A DNA stretch of 64,000 bases from an uncultured Porphyromonadaceae bacterium (lineage in GTDB: Bacteria > Bacteroidota > Bacteroidia > Bacteroidales > Muribaculaceae): the NCBI GenBank assembly GCA_902495245.1, contig CABUWI010000011.1, positions 1 to 64,000 on the forward strand, in the 5' to 3' direction. How positions within the stretch are numbered: position 1 is the stretch's first letter; each line of letters starts with the position of its first letter. Of this stretch, positions 9,341 to 16,309 are shown in pieces. The notes under the pieces were generated by a model. That model saw nothing but the letters and a program-made list of their open reading frames with translations, was not told the origin of the DNA and ran no database searches. Both the position numbers and the translations under genes were made by a program.

Positions 9341-10220
9341 ATTTCCGTGGGGCGTCGCCTCACTCGACAGTCCCGTCGAACCGCAGGCAGTCGAAGCCTA
9401 CGCGCGCTGGCTCGCCGAAGGGCGCCACGGCGAGATGGCCTACCTTGAAAAATATGGCGACGTAAGGGCCGACCCCCGCCTGCTGCTCGAAGGGGCGCGG
9501 TCAATCGTGGCCGTGGCCTTCCCCTACTTTACCGACGAGCCCATGGGGCTGCCCGTGTCGCTCTATGCGCGCGGACGCGACTATCACGAAGTTGTCCGGG
9601 AGTATCTGACCGCGATTGCGGCCGAAATGGAAGGACAGACCCGCGTGTGCGTCGACACGGCCCCACTGCGCGAGCGCTACTGGGCCGTGCGCTGCGGCCT
9701 CGGCTTCATCGGCCGCAACAACCAGCTGATAATTCCCGGCCTCGGCAGCTACTTCTTCCTCGGCTTTATCTTGACCACCGAGAAACTAACGGTTACCGGG
9801 CCTGTTGGAGAGGAGGTTTCCAACCTCCGCCCTCCGGCAGAAGGCTGCGGCGAATGCCGCCGGTGCGTCGACGCATGCCCCGGCCGCGCGCTTGGCGCCG
9901 ACGGCCGCGGGCTGGACGCTCGGCGCTGCCTGAGCTACCTCACAATCGAACACCGCGGGCCGATTGACGGCCCGATTCCGACCCTCTACGGCTGCGACGT
10001 CTGCCAGCGCGTGTGCCCCCACAACGCCGCCGCGCGCCCCACGCCCATCGCCGACTTCCACCCCTCCGAAGCCATGCAGCGCCTCACCGCCGACCAAGTC
10101 GCCGCCATGACCCCCGAGCAGTTCAGCGCCCTCTTCCGCCACTCCGCCATCAAGCGCACCAAACTCGCCGGCCTCCAACGCAACCTCGCCGCAATGGCCG
10201 GCAGTACGGACGTGCCTTAA
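9309..10220 (+). CDS. queG: Epoxyqueuosine reductase QueG
   Basis: Catalyses the last step of queuosine synthesis, reduction of epoxyqueuosine in tRNA, using cobalamin and two [4Fe-4S] clusters. The C-terminal half shows both cluster motifs: CGECRRCVDACPGRALG and CDVCQRVCPHN. Upstream are the family sequences DTAPLRERYWAVRCGLGFIGRN and SYFFLGFI. The frame is open back to 9192, but the ATG at 9309 (MDSSCSLC) fits the family's short N-terminus and gives 303 residues. The residues before it are only a shadow of the deacetylase frame. It overlaps the deacetylase gene by 32 bases, so translation may be coupled. The N-terminus is slightly shorter than in many QueG proteins. Confidence 0.9.
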   Translation: MDSSCSLCRVEFPWGVASLDSPVEPQAVEAYARWLAEGRHGEMAYLEKYGDVRADPRLLLEGARSIVAVAFPYFTDEPMGLPVSLYARGRDYHEVVREYLTAIAAEMEGQTRVCVDTAPLRERYWAVRCGLGFIGRNNQLIIPGLGSYFFLGFILTTEKLTVTGPVGEEVSNLRPPAEGCGECRRCVDACPGRALGADGRGLDARRCLSYLTIEHRGPIDGPIPTLYGCDVCQRVCPHNAAARPTPIADFHPSEAMQRLTADQVAAMTPEQFSALFRHSAIKRTKLAGLQRNLAAMAGSTDVP

Positions 10221-10255
10221 TGCAATTAACTTCAAAGTGTGGAGCAAAATACCGG

Positions 10256-10429
10256 TTTCGTAAATTCTGTAGGGACGCACGGCCCGTGCGTCCGCGATAA
10301 CGAACAATAGTGCAGCAATTTATGCGCTCCGCAAAGCGGACGCACGAACCGTGCGTCCCTACCCTTCCTTTGGCATAATGCAATCTGTGAGGATTCCACC
10401 TATAATTTCCTTAAGTTAATAGCTTTGGG
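10256..10429 (+). repeat. Palindromic intergenic repeat, copy B
   Basis: Two 21-base palindromes (10273-10293 and 10338-10358, GGACGCACG...CGTGCGTCC) flank a spacer of 44 bases, followed by GAGGATTCCACC and TTAAGTTAATAGC. The reverse complement of 27617-27786 matches this copy along nearly its whole length with scattered differences. An inverted form of the outer block (TTAATGCAATTAACTT, 10218-10233) lies on the left, so the element has terminal-inverted-repeat character. It fills most of the 319-base gap between queG and ychF. Confidence 0.8.
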
Positions 10430-10467
10430 CGGTATCGGGCATTTTGCCGCCCGCGGCAGACAAATTT

Positions 10468-10497
10468 TTGATTGACGGGGGATTTTTCGTAACTTTG
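10468..10497 (+). promoter_or_regulatory. Promoter of ychF
   Basis: TTG at 10468-10470, a 19-base spacer, then TAACTTTG at 10490-10497. This matches the Bacteroidetes housekeeping promoter. The leader to the ATG at 10540 is about 38 bases. Confidence 0.75.
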
Positions 10498-10539
10498 CGG
10501 TGGTTAAACTGAATAATACAGATTTTAAGTTAAGATATT

Positions 10540-11643
10540 ATGGCATTGCAATGCGGAATAGTGGGTCTGCCCAACGTCGGGAAGTCGACCCTTTTCAATT
10601 GTCTGAGTAACGCTAAGGCACAGAGCGCGAATTTTCCGTTCTGCACCATCGAGCCTAACGTCGGCGTGATAACCGTGCCCGACGAGAGGCTGACCAAACT
10701 GGTCGAACTCTGTCAGCCGCGGTCGGTAGTTCCGGCCACGGTTGAAATCGTTGACATCGCCGGTCTGGTCAAGGGCGCGAGCAAGGGCGAGGGCCTGGGC
10801 AACAAGTTCCTGGCCAACATCAGGGAGACGGACGCCATTCTGCACGTGTTGCGCTGCTTCGACAACGACAACATCACCCATGTTGACGGCTCGGTCGACC
10901 CCGTGCGCGACAAGGAGATTATTGACTACGAGCTGCAACTCAAGGACCTCGAGACCGTCGAGAGCCGCCTGGCCAAAACCCTGAAGCAGGCTCAGACCGG
11001 CGGCGACAAGACGGCGCGAATGCAGGCCGATGTGCTCCAGAAGTTCAAAGACGCCCTCGACGCCGGCAAACCGGCGCGCAGCGTGAGCTTCGACACGCCC
11101 GACGAGCAGAAGTTTGCCCGCGAGCTGTTCCTGCTGACGTCGAAGCCGGTGCTCTACGTCTGCAACGTCGACGACGCTTCGGCCGCGACGGGCAACGCCT
11201 ATGTCGAGGCCGTGCGCGAGGCCATCAAGGACGAAGGCGCCGACCTGCTGATTGTGGCCGCCCAGACCGAGAGCGAGATTGCCGAGCTTGACACGTGGGA
11301 GGAGCGCAAGGAGTTTCTCGAAGAGATAGGGCTGGAAGAGAGCGGCGTCTCGCGCCTGATTCGCGCCGCCTACGCCCTGCTTGACCTGCAGACATATTTC
11401 ACGGCCGGCCCCGACGAGGTGAGGGCATGGACCTTCACCCGCGGCAGCAAGGCACCGAAATGTGCCGGCATTATCCACACCGACTTCGAAAAGGGCTTTA
11501 TCCGCGCCGAGGTCATCAAGTATGACGACTACGTCAGCCTCGGGTCGGAGACAGCCGTAAAAGAGGCCGGCAAGATGGGCGTCGAGGGCAAGGAATACGT
11601 GGTCCAGGACGGCGACATCATGCACTTCCGCTTCAACGTTTAA
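10540..11643 (+). CDS. ychF: YchF/OLA1-type P-loop ATPase
   Basis: 367 residues, the usual family length. YchF is a ribosome-associated ATPase of the Obg group involved in translation and stress responses. G1 is GLPNVGKST (residues 7-15), the switch region is DIAGLVKGASKGEGLGN, and the usual GTP-specificity NKxD is not evident, as expected for this ATP-preferring branch. A helical coiled-coil insert follows (about 130-200). The C-terminal TGS domain has TFTRGSKAPKCAGIIHTDF and ends in DIMHFRFNV. It is preceded by its own promoter and followed by a hairpin terminator at 11712-11734, so it is probably monocistronic. Confidence 0.95.
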   Translation: MALQCGIVGLPNVGKSTLFNCLSNAKAQSANFPFCTIEPNVGVITVPDERLTKLVELCQPRSVVPATVEIVDIAGLVKGASKGEGLGNKFLANIRETDAILHVLRCFDNDNITHVDGSVDPVRDKEIIDYELQLKDLETVESRLAKTLKQAQTGGDKTARMQADVLQKFKDALDAGKPARSVSFDTPDEQKFARELFLLTSKPVLYVCNVDDASAATGNAYVEAVREAIKDEGADLLIVAAQTESEIAELDTWEERKEFLEEIGLEESGVSRLIRAAYALLDLQTYFTAGPDEVRAWTFTRGSKAPKCAGIIHTDFEKGFIRAEVIKYDDYVSLGSETAVKEAGKMGVEGKEYVVQDGDIMHFRFNV

Positions 11644-11664
11644 GAGTTAAGAGTTAAGAGTTAT
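11641..11664 (+). repeat. Short TAAGAGT tandem repeat overlapping the ychF stop codon
   Basis: Three head-to-tail copies of TAAGAGT, the first beginning with the TAA stop of ychF, then a partial copy. This is one of several intergenic arrays with a 7- or 9-base period in the window. Confidence 0.6.
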
Positions 11665-11711
11665 CAAGAGCTATTGCCTCATAACCCTCAACCCTCAACC
11701 CGTGAAGAGAA

Positions 11712-11734
11712 AAGCCCGCCGTATTGGCGGGCTT
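11712..11734 (+). terminator. Intrinsic terminator after ychF
   Basis: AAGCCCGCC pairs perfectly with GGCGGGCTT across a 5-base loop. T-rich sequence follows (TTGATTGTGTGTTGTTGTTT), and A-rich sequence precedes it, so it could work in both directions for ychF and for the leftward SIMPL gene. Confidence 0.7.
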
Positions 11735-11951
11735 GATTGTGTGTTGTTGTTTGCGGTTGTGATGCGGACGGCAGATTGAAGTCAGCCGCGCGGCGTCGGT
11801 TTCAGACGCCGTCCGGCCCGGGGCCGGGTGAAATTTCAGATTTCGCGCTGCGACCCTCCGGTCCGCGCATCGGTCATAGTTATTAGAGAGACTGTTCCTT
11901 TTTTAGTTTGTCTACAATAATAACACTGACCGGGGTCAATAGTTCACGCCG
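11735..11951. other. Intergenic stretch without a recognisable gene
   Basis: This lies between the ychF terminator and the end of the leftward SIMPL gene. It contains small GC-rich hairpins, including GGCGTC...GACGCC near 11792-11810 and TGACC...GGTCA near 11927-11938. No supported open frame, tRNA, promoter or known riboswitch motif was seen. Confidence 0.5.
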
Positions 11952-12641
11952 TCAGTCTTCGAGATAGTAAACTATGGTGGAAACTACGCGCACGTTCTTT
12001 TTCTGAGGCGTGGAATTGTCTGCGCTCTCGATTGAGAACTGGCCCTGAGTGGCGGTTTTGATTTTGCCTACGGTCGAGTTGCTGTCCTGGGCGAAGCGGT
12101 CGGCAGCGATGCGGGCGTTTTTGGTGGCTTCGGCAATCATTTCGGGCTTGATGTTGTTGAGGCCCGTGAACTGATAGTTTATGTAGCCGTTCGAGGCGGC
12201 GACGCCGAGTTTCAGAAGTTCGCTCTGGCGGCTGAGCAGTTCGCGCACTTTGGCCACTTTTGAGGTTGCCACGGTGATGTTGACCGAGAGGTTATACTGG
12301 AAGCGTGCGCGCTCGCCACCGTAGACGTTGCCTTCGGCATTGTAGAGGTCAGGGGGATTGACGGAGATTTCGTCGGCGGTGATACCGTTGTCCGTGAGGA
12401 ATTTGACCACTACGGCGTTGTTAACCTGCATGCGGTCGTAGAGGGCGGGGAGGTCATCGCCCGCGATAGAGTAGTTCATTGGCCAGGTAACATAGTCTGC
12501 TTCGACGGTGCGCTCGGCGAGGCCGCGCACTGTAACGACGCGGTCGCGGAAGGCGAAATTGTCAATGCCCGCTTTGATGCAGAAGCCGAGAATGCAGATG
12601 CTCACGGCGAGAATTGCTGATGGAATAATGAATTTCTTCAT
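11952..12641 (-). CDS. SIMPL domain (DUF541) protein, membrane-anchored
   Basis: 229 residues. A single N-terminal hydrophobic segment (IIPSAILAVSICILGFCIKAG) acts as signal or anchor, followed by a SIMPL/DUF541 domain: VTVRGLAERTVEADYVTW..., a middle region with TDNGITADEISV, and a conserved end (A..RFAQDSNSTVGKIKTATQGQFSI). The family is periplasmic or cell-envelope associated; its biochemical role is not established (the E. coli relative YggE is linked to oxidative stress). The start codon lies 40 bases from a long heptanucleotide repeat, which therefore occupies the leader or promoter region. Confidence 0.88.
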   Translation of the reverse strand: MKKFIIPSAILAVSICILGFCIKAGIDNFAFRDRVVTVRGLAERTVEADYVTWPMNYSIAGDDLPALYDRMQVNNAVVVKFLTDNGITADEISVNPPDLYNAEGNVYGGERARFQYNLSVNITVATSKVAKVRELLSRQSELLKLGVAASNGYINYQFTGLNNIKPEMIAEATKNARIAADRFAQDSNSTVGKIKTATQGQFSIESADNSTPQKKNVRVVSTIVYYLED

Positions 12642-12680
12642 GAATAAATTATGAATTAAGAATTAAAAATTAAGAATTAA

Positions 12681-12749
12681 GAATTATGAATTATGAATTA
12701 TGAATTATGAATTATGAATTATGAATTATGAATTATGAATTATGAATTA
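12681..12749. repeat. Heptanucleotide tandem repeat (GAATTAT), nearly ten copies
   Basis: Perfect head-to-tail GAATTAT units run from 12681 to about 12749. They are preceded at 12650-12680 by degenerate GAATTAAGAATTAAAAATTA sequence of the same family found at 52203-52284. The array sits in the gap between the leftward SIMPL gene and the rightward terminase-like gene. Perfect unit identity suggests slippage, so copy number may vary between strains. Confidence 0.9.
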
Positions 12750-12866
12750 AAAAAACGGCAATCTATCAATACTTAATTACCGGGCCGCTAAGTTATAGAT
12801 TTTTTATCAGATGAACAACAGCTCTACGGCTTTTGTGCGAAAGGAGGGTGTAATTTTGCAGGCGCT

Positions 12867-14591
12867 ATGAAATGGAATGCACGCATCAAAAGACTGAACT
12901 CCGAGCGTAACGAACGGCTGCAGGCTCAATTGGGCACCGAGCCGCGACTGCTGCCGGGCGACGACGAAAGCAAACGGCTGAAAGAAGATTTTGAATATTG
13001 GGCATGGCGCTGCGCCAGAATCCGGCACAAAAAGACAAGGCGCCCGGTGCCGTTCGTGCTTAACCGCGCGCAGCGCAAGGTGCTCGCCGCGCTCGAAGAG
13101 CAGCGCCGCGCCGGCAAGCCGATGCGCGTAATCGTGCTGAAGTCGCGCCAGTGGGGCTGCTCGACGCTCATCTGCCACTACATGATGTGGCTTCAGCTTC
13201 AGCACGGCGACAACCTCCACTCGCTTGTGTGCGCCCACACCAAGTCGGCCGCCACGGTGTTGCGGGGCAACTACTCGAACCTTGTGCGCAACTATCCCGA
13301 AGACTTGGGCAAGGTCAAGCTGAAACGCTTCGAGGGCCTCGACTCGGTCAGAATTCTGACTCCGGGCAATTCGCACGTAACCGTCTGTTCGGCCCGGAAC
13401 CCCGATTCGGCCCGCGGCGCTGACTATGCGATGGCCCACCTGAGCGAGGTGAGCTACTGGCCGTCGACGCCCGCATGCATGCCGGGCATGATTGTGAGCG
13501 CCGTCGTGGCGGCAATCATGCCCGAGCCGGGGACGCTCGTGGTGATGGAAAGCACGGCCAACAGTCCGGGCGATTTTTTCCACACGGAGTGGCAGAACGC
13601 CGTGGCCGGCCGCAGCGACATGACGCCGGTTTTTGCGGGCTGGCACGACGTCGACTATAACTGCATGCCCCTGCCGGCAGGCAGCGAGCGGAAACTGTGG
13701 AGCCGGTTTGACGCCTATGAGCAAGGACTGTGGAAACGAGGCCTGACACTGGAGCAGATTTACTGGTATCACCTGATGGCGCGCAAAATGAGCGGCGACC
13801 GCGGGCGCATGATGCGCGAATATCCGACCACTGTCGACGAGGCATTCAGCAGCCTTGAGCATGGCGTCTTCTGCGACGAATGGCTTGAGCGCGCCCGCAA
13901 AAACGTGCGTAAACCCGACGGCCACTATGAAGTCAGCGCCGACGGGGCACTGACCGAGTCGCCGTCGGGGCGCCTGAGCCTGTGGGCGCGACCGTGCGAC
14001 GCGCAGGCAATGAAGCTTGTGAGCTGCTGCTATATCGTGTCGGTCGACGTCGGCGGCAACTGGGAGGGCGCCGACTGGAGCGTCATCACGGTGGTCGACG
14101 TCAGGCGCGAGGGCATGATGGAAGTGGTGGCCGAATGGCGCGGCCACACTGACATCGACCTACTGTGCGCCACGGCGATTACTCTGGGGCGGCTCTATCA
14201 CAACGCCCTGCTGGTGGTCGAGAGCAACAGCCTTGAATCGCGCGGCCCCGACGCGCTTGAACGCATCGGCGCGTCGGGATATCCCAACCTCTACCGCCGG
14301 CGCCAGGACGACACGGCCGGCCACAGCCTGGAGTGGCGCATCGGCTTCCACACCAATTCGGCCACGAAGCCGGCGGCTATCAACGACCTGGCGATAGCGC
14401 TGAGAGACGGCACTTGGATTGAGCGCTCGGCGACTGCCGTCGGCGAGTTGGCAACTTATGTCAGGACTCCGCGTGGCGGCACGGAAGCCGCAGCCGGCTG
14501 CCACGACGACATGGTGATGACCAGGGCCATTGCGGCCTACGTCCGGCGCCAGCAGCCGCCGCAACCCCTGAAGCTAATTAAAAATTATTAG
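12867..14591 (+). CDS. Phage-type terminase large subunit (TerL), isolated
   Basis: 574 residues with both TerL domains. The ATPase domain has a Walker A-like LKSRQWGCST (91-100), a hydrophobic strand ending at AMAHLSEVSYW (Glu194 as the likely Walker B glutamate), and MESTANSPGDFF. The hinge region has REYPTTVDEAF, typical of terminases. The nuclease domain has VSVDVGGNWEGADWSVITVVD (Asp394), VVESNS (Glu452) and a late HDDMVMTRA acidic pair, so all expected acidic residues are present. TerL packages phage DNA into proheads. No portal, capsid, small terminase, integrase or lysis gene lies nearby; neighbours are a SIMPL and an M23-like gene. It looks intact and could be a prophage relic kept intact or a domesticated gene. 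Base composition resembles its neighbours. Confidence 0.88.
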   Translation: MKWNARIKRLNSERNERLQAQLGTEPRLLPGDDESKRLKEDFEYWAWRCARIRHKKTRRPVPFVLNRAQRKVLAALEEQRRAGKPMRVIVLKSRQWGCSTLICHYMMWLQLQHGDNLHSLVCAHTKSAATVLRGNYSNLVRNYPEDLGKVKLKRFEGLDSVRILTPGNSHVTVCSARNPDSARGADYAMAHLSEVSYWPSTPACMPGMIVSAVVAAIMPEPGTLVVMESTANSPGDFFHTEWQNAVAGRSDMTPVFAGWHDVDYNCMPLPAGSERKLWSRFDAYEQGLWKRGLTLEQIYWYHLMARKMSGDRGRMMREYPTTVDEAFSSLEHGVFCDEWLERARKNVRKPDGHYEVSADGALTESPSGRLSLWARPCDAQAMKLVSCCYIVSVDVGGNWEGADWSVITVVDVRREGMMEVVAEWRGHTDIDLLCATAITLGRLYHNALLVVESNSLESRGPDALERIGASGYPNLYRRRQDDTAGHSLEWRIGFHTNSATKPAAINDLAIALRDGTWIERSATAVGELATYVRTPRGGTEAAAGCHDDMVMTRAIAAYVRRQQPPQPLKLIKNY

Positions 14592-14640
14592 TCCAATTAG
14601 TCCTATTAGTCTAATTAGACCAATTGGCCTAATTAGTTGG
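14586..14640. repeat. Nine-base periodic array (ATTAGTCCA type)
   Basis: Six head-to-tail 9-mers of the form ATTAGTCNN or ATTRGNCNN sit exactly between the convergent terminase-like and M23-like genes. The centre forms a quasi-palindrome around CCAATTGG, so it may fold as a terminator for both genes. A close relative lies at 54684-54745. Confidence 0.75.
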
Positions 14641-15439
14641 CCGGCAGGAGCTTGCTCAGGTCGGCGCGCGAGCCCATATGCCAGACGGTGAGCTCAAGGG
14701 CACCCCCGGAGCCGAGCAGTCCGAGCGCCTGGCCGGCTACTACACGGCGCCCCGGGGCGACAAAAGCGTCCGCCAGACCCGAGCAGACGCTGACAAAGTC
14801 GTTGGAGTGCTGGAGAGTGATTGCGAAAGTGCCAGACGCGGCGTCGACGCGCACGTCGATAACGGCGGCGTCCTGAATCGCCACGACTGTGGCGCGCGGC
14901 GCTGCGCGGAATGTGGCGCCGTCTTCGTCGAGCACCGCGCCGGCCAGCGGGGGTCTAAACATCATGCCCTCGGCCACGACGGGCGTCAGCACCGACAGGT
15001 TGCCGCGCTCCTTCTCAAGCCAGCTCTGCACGAAAGCGCGTTCGGCCTCCGAGGCCTCGACCAGCGTGTCGGCCACCTCGGCGGCCACGCCTGCGGCCGC
15101 GACGGTGTCGGCCGGGATATTGTCCGAGAGAATGGCGAGAATATTGTCGACATAGAGGCGCTGATTGTCGGCGGCGCGCAGAAGGGAGTCGACGCGCAGC
15201 GTGTTGTCAACGGTGGTGCGCCGCTGCTCGGGGCGCATATAACCCGGCAACAGGTATGACACGGGCGACCAGACCAGAATGCAGAATATGAGCGCGATGA
15301 AAGCGGCCGCACAGACGGCGGCGAAACCCCACATGCGGGCGCGCGACATGCGCAGCGTCCACAGCGTGTTCAGGGTGTTCTCGCTGATGAACATGAGCCG
15401 GTAGCGCCGGCGTGTCTTCAATCGCTTTTTCATTTTCAT
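14633..15439 (-). CDS. M23/LytM-like membrane protein, probably catalytically inactive
   Basis: 268 residues. A basic N-terminus (MKMKKRLKTRRRYR) is followed by one membrane span (about residues 36-58), a helical region (to about 155), and a C-terminal lysostaphin-like beta domain with FRPPLAGAV, VAIQDAAVIDV, ITLQHSNDFVSVCSGLADAFVAPGRRVVAGQALGLLG. Active M23 peptidases have a HxH pair in a sequence like PHLHFEV; here the equivalent stretch is GGALELTVWHMG, which lacks the first histidine, and the upstream HxxxD zinc ligands are not evident. This matches inactive LytM factors that regulate amidases. The promoter box lies 7 bases before the ATG, so the mRNA is nearly leaderless. Confidence 0.8.
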   Translation of the reverse strand: MKMKKRLKTRRRYRLMFISENTLNTLWTLRMSRARMWGFAAVCAAAFIALIFCILVWSPVSYLLPGYMRPEQRRTTVDNTLRVDSLLRAADNQRLYVDNILAILSDNIPADTVAAAGVAAEVADTLVEASEAERAFVQSWLEKERGNLSVLTPVVAEGMMFRPPLAGAVLDEDGATFRAAPRATVVAIQDAAVIDVRVDAASGTFAITLQHSNDFVSVCSGLADAFVAPGRRVVAGQALGLLGSGGALELTVWHMGSRADLSKLLPAN

Positions 15440-15446
15440 TGCAGCG

Positions 15447-15486
15447 CAAAGTTACGGAAAATTTCCGATTTTTTTGCGTAACTTTG
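15447..15486. promoter_or_regulatory. Divergent promoter pair for the M23-like gene and serine acetyltransferase
   Basis: The leftward box TAACTTTG reads from 15454 to 15447 and ends 7 bases before the ATG at 15439. The rightward box TAACTTTG is at 15479-15486 and ends 4 bases before the ATG at 15491. Transcription starting a few bases after each box gives almost no 5' leader in either direction. Confidence 0.7.
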
Positions 15487-15490
15487 CCGA

Positions 15491-16309
15491 ATGATGAACA
15501 GAGACGAGATTTTCAGGCGCGGAGTCGAGCGCCTGAGCTGCGGCGCCGGGTGCAGCCGCACGCTGCCCTCCACCGTTGCGCTCGCCGAGGCCATGAGGCT
15601 CGTAAAGGCGCTGCTCTTCCCGGAGTTTTTCGACACGGAGATTGCCGACGCCTCGATGAGGCCCCACTTCATCGGCGTGAACATGGAGCGCCTTTATTCG
15701 ATTCTGCGCGAGCAGGCAGGCCGGGTTATCGACGCCGCCACTGCCGAACAGGCGACGCTGCGCTTCATTGACGGCCTGCCCGAACTGCGGCGCGTGCTCC
15801 TGACCGACGTCGAGGCCATCTACCGCAACGACCCGGCCGTAGACAACCGCGACGAGATTATTTTCTGCTACCCGGTGGTAACGGCTATGGTTCACTATCG
15901 GGCGGCCCACATGCTGCTGGCCGAGGGGGTGCCGGTGATTCCGCGCATAATCACGGAGATGGCCCATGCGGCCACCGGCATAGACATTCACCCCGGCGCG
16001 TGCATCGGCGAGTACTTCGCCATTGACCACGGCACGGGTATCGTCATCGGCCAGACATGCATAATCGGCAACCACGTAACCCTCTATCAGGGCGTTACGT
16101 TAGGCTCGAAAAACTTCACGCTTGACGACGAAGGCCACCCGACCAACATTCCGCGCCACCCCATCATCGAAGACGACGTTACAATCTACAGCAACGCCTC
16201 CGTGCTCGGGCGCATCACCGTTGGGCGCGGAGCCGTCATCGGCGGCAACATCTGGGTTACGGCCGACGTGGCGCCCGGCGAGGTAATCAGCCAGCGCTCT
16301 AATCGATAA
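15491..16309 (+). CDS. cysE: Serine O-acetyltransferase
   Basis: 272 residues. It makes O-acetylserine from serine and acetyl-CoA, the first step of cysteine synthesis. The N-terminal half is helical (the SAT N-terminal domain), and the C-terminal half is a left-handed beta-helix of hexapeptide repeats. The catalytic histidines lie in ATGIDIHPGA and FAIDHGTGIVIG; the acetyl-CoA region has VTLYQGVTLGSKNF. Two adjacent ATGs (15491 and 15494) are possible, and no earlier start exists in frame. The promoter box ends 4 bases before the first ATG. The 3' end overlaps the convergent DegT gene by 11 bases. No cysteine synthase gene is adjacent. Confidence 0.93.
   Translation: MMNRDEIFRRGVERLSCGAGCSRTLPSTVALAEAMRLVKALLFPEFFDTEIADASMRPHFIGVNMERLYSILREQAGRVIDAATAEQATLRFIDGLPELRRVLLTDVEAIYRNDPAVDNRDEIIFCYPVVTAMVHYRAAHMLLAEGVPVIPRIITEMAHAATGIDIHPGACIGEYFAIDHGTGIVIGQTCIIGNHVTLYQGVTLGSKNFTLDDEGHPTNIPRHPIIEDDVTIYSNASVLGRITVGRGAVIGGNIWVTADVAPGEVISQRSNR

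Noticed and set aside
12867..14591. A complete prophage around the terminase-like gene
   Set aside because: Neighbouring genes on both sides are ordinary chromosomal families; no portal, capsid, tail, integrase or attachment-site repeat was seen.
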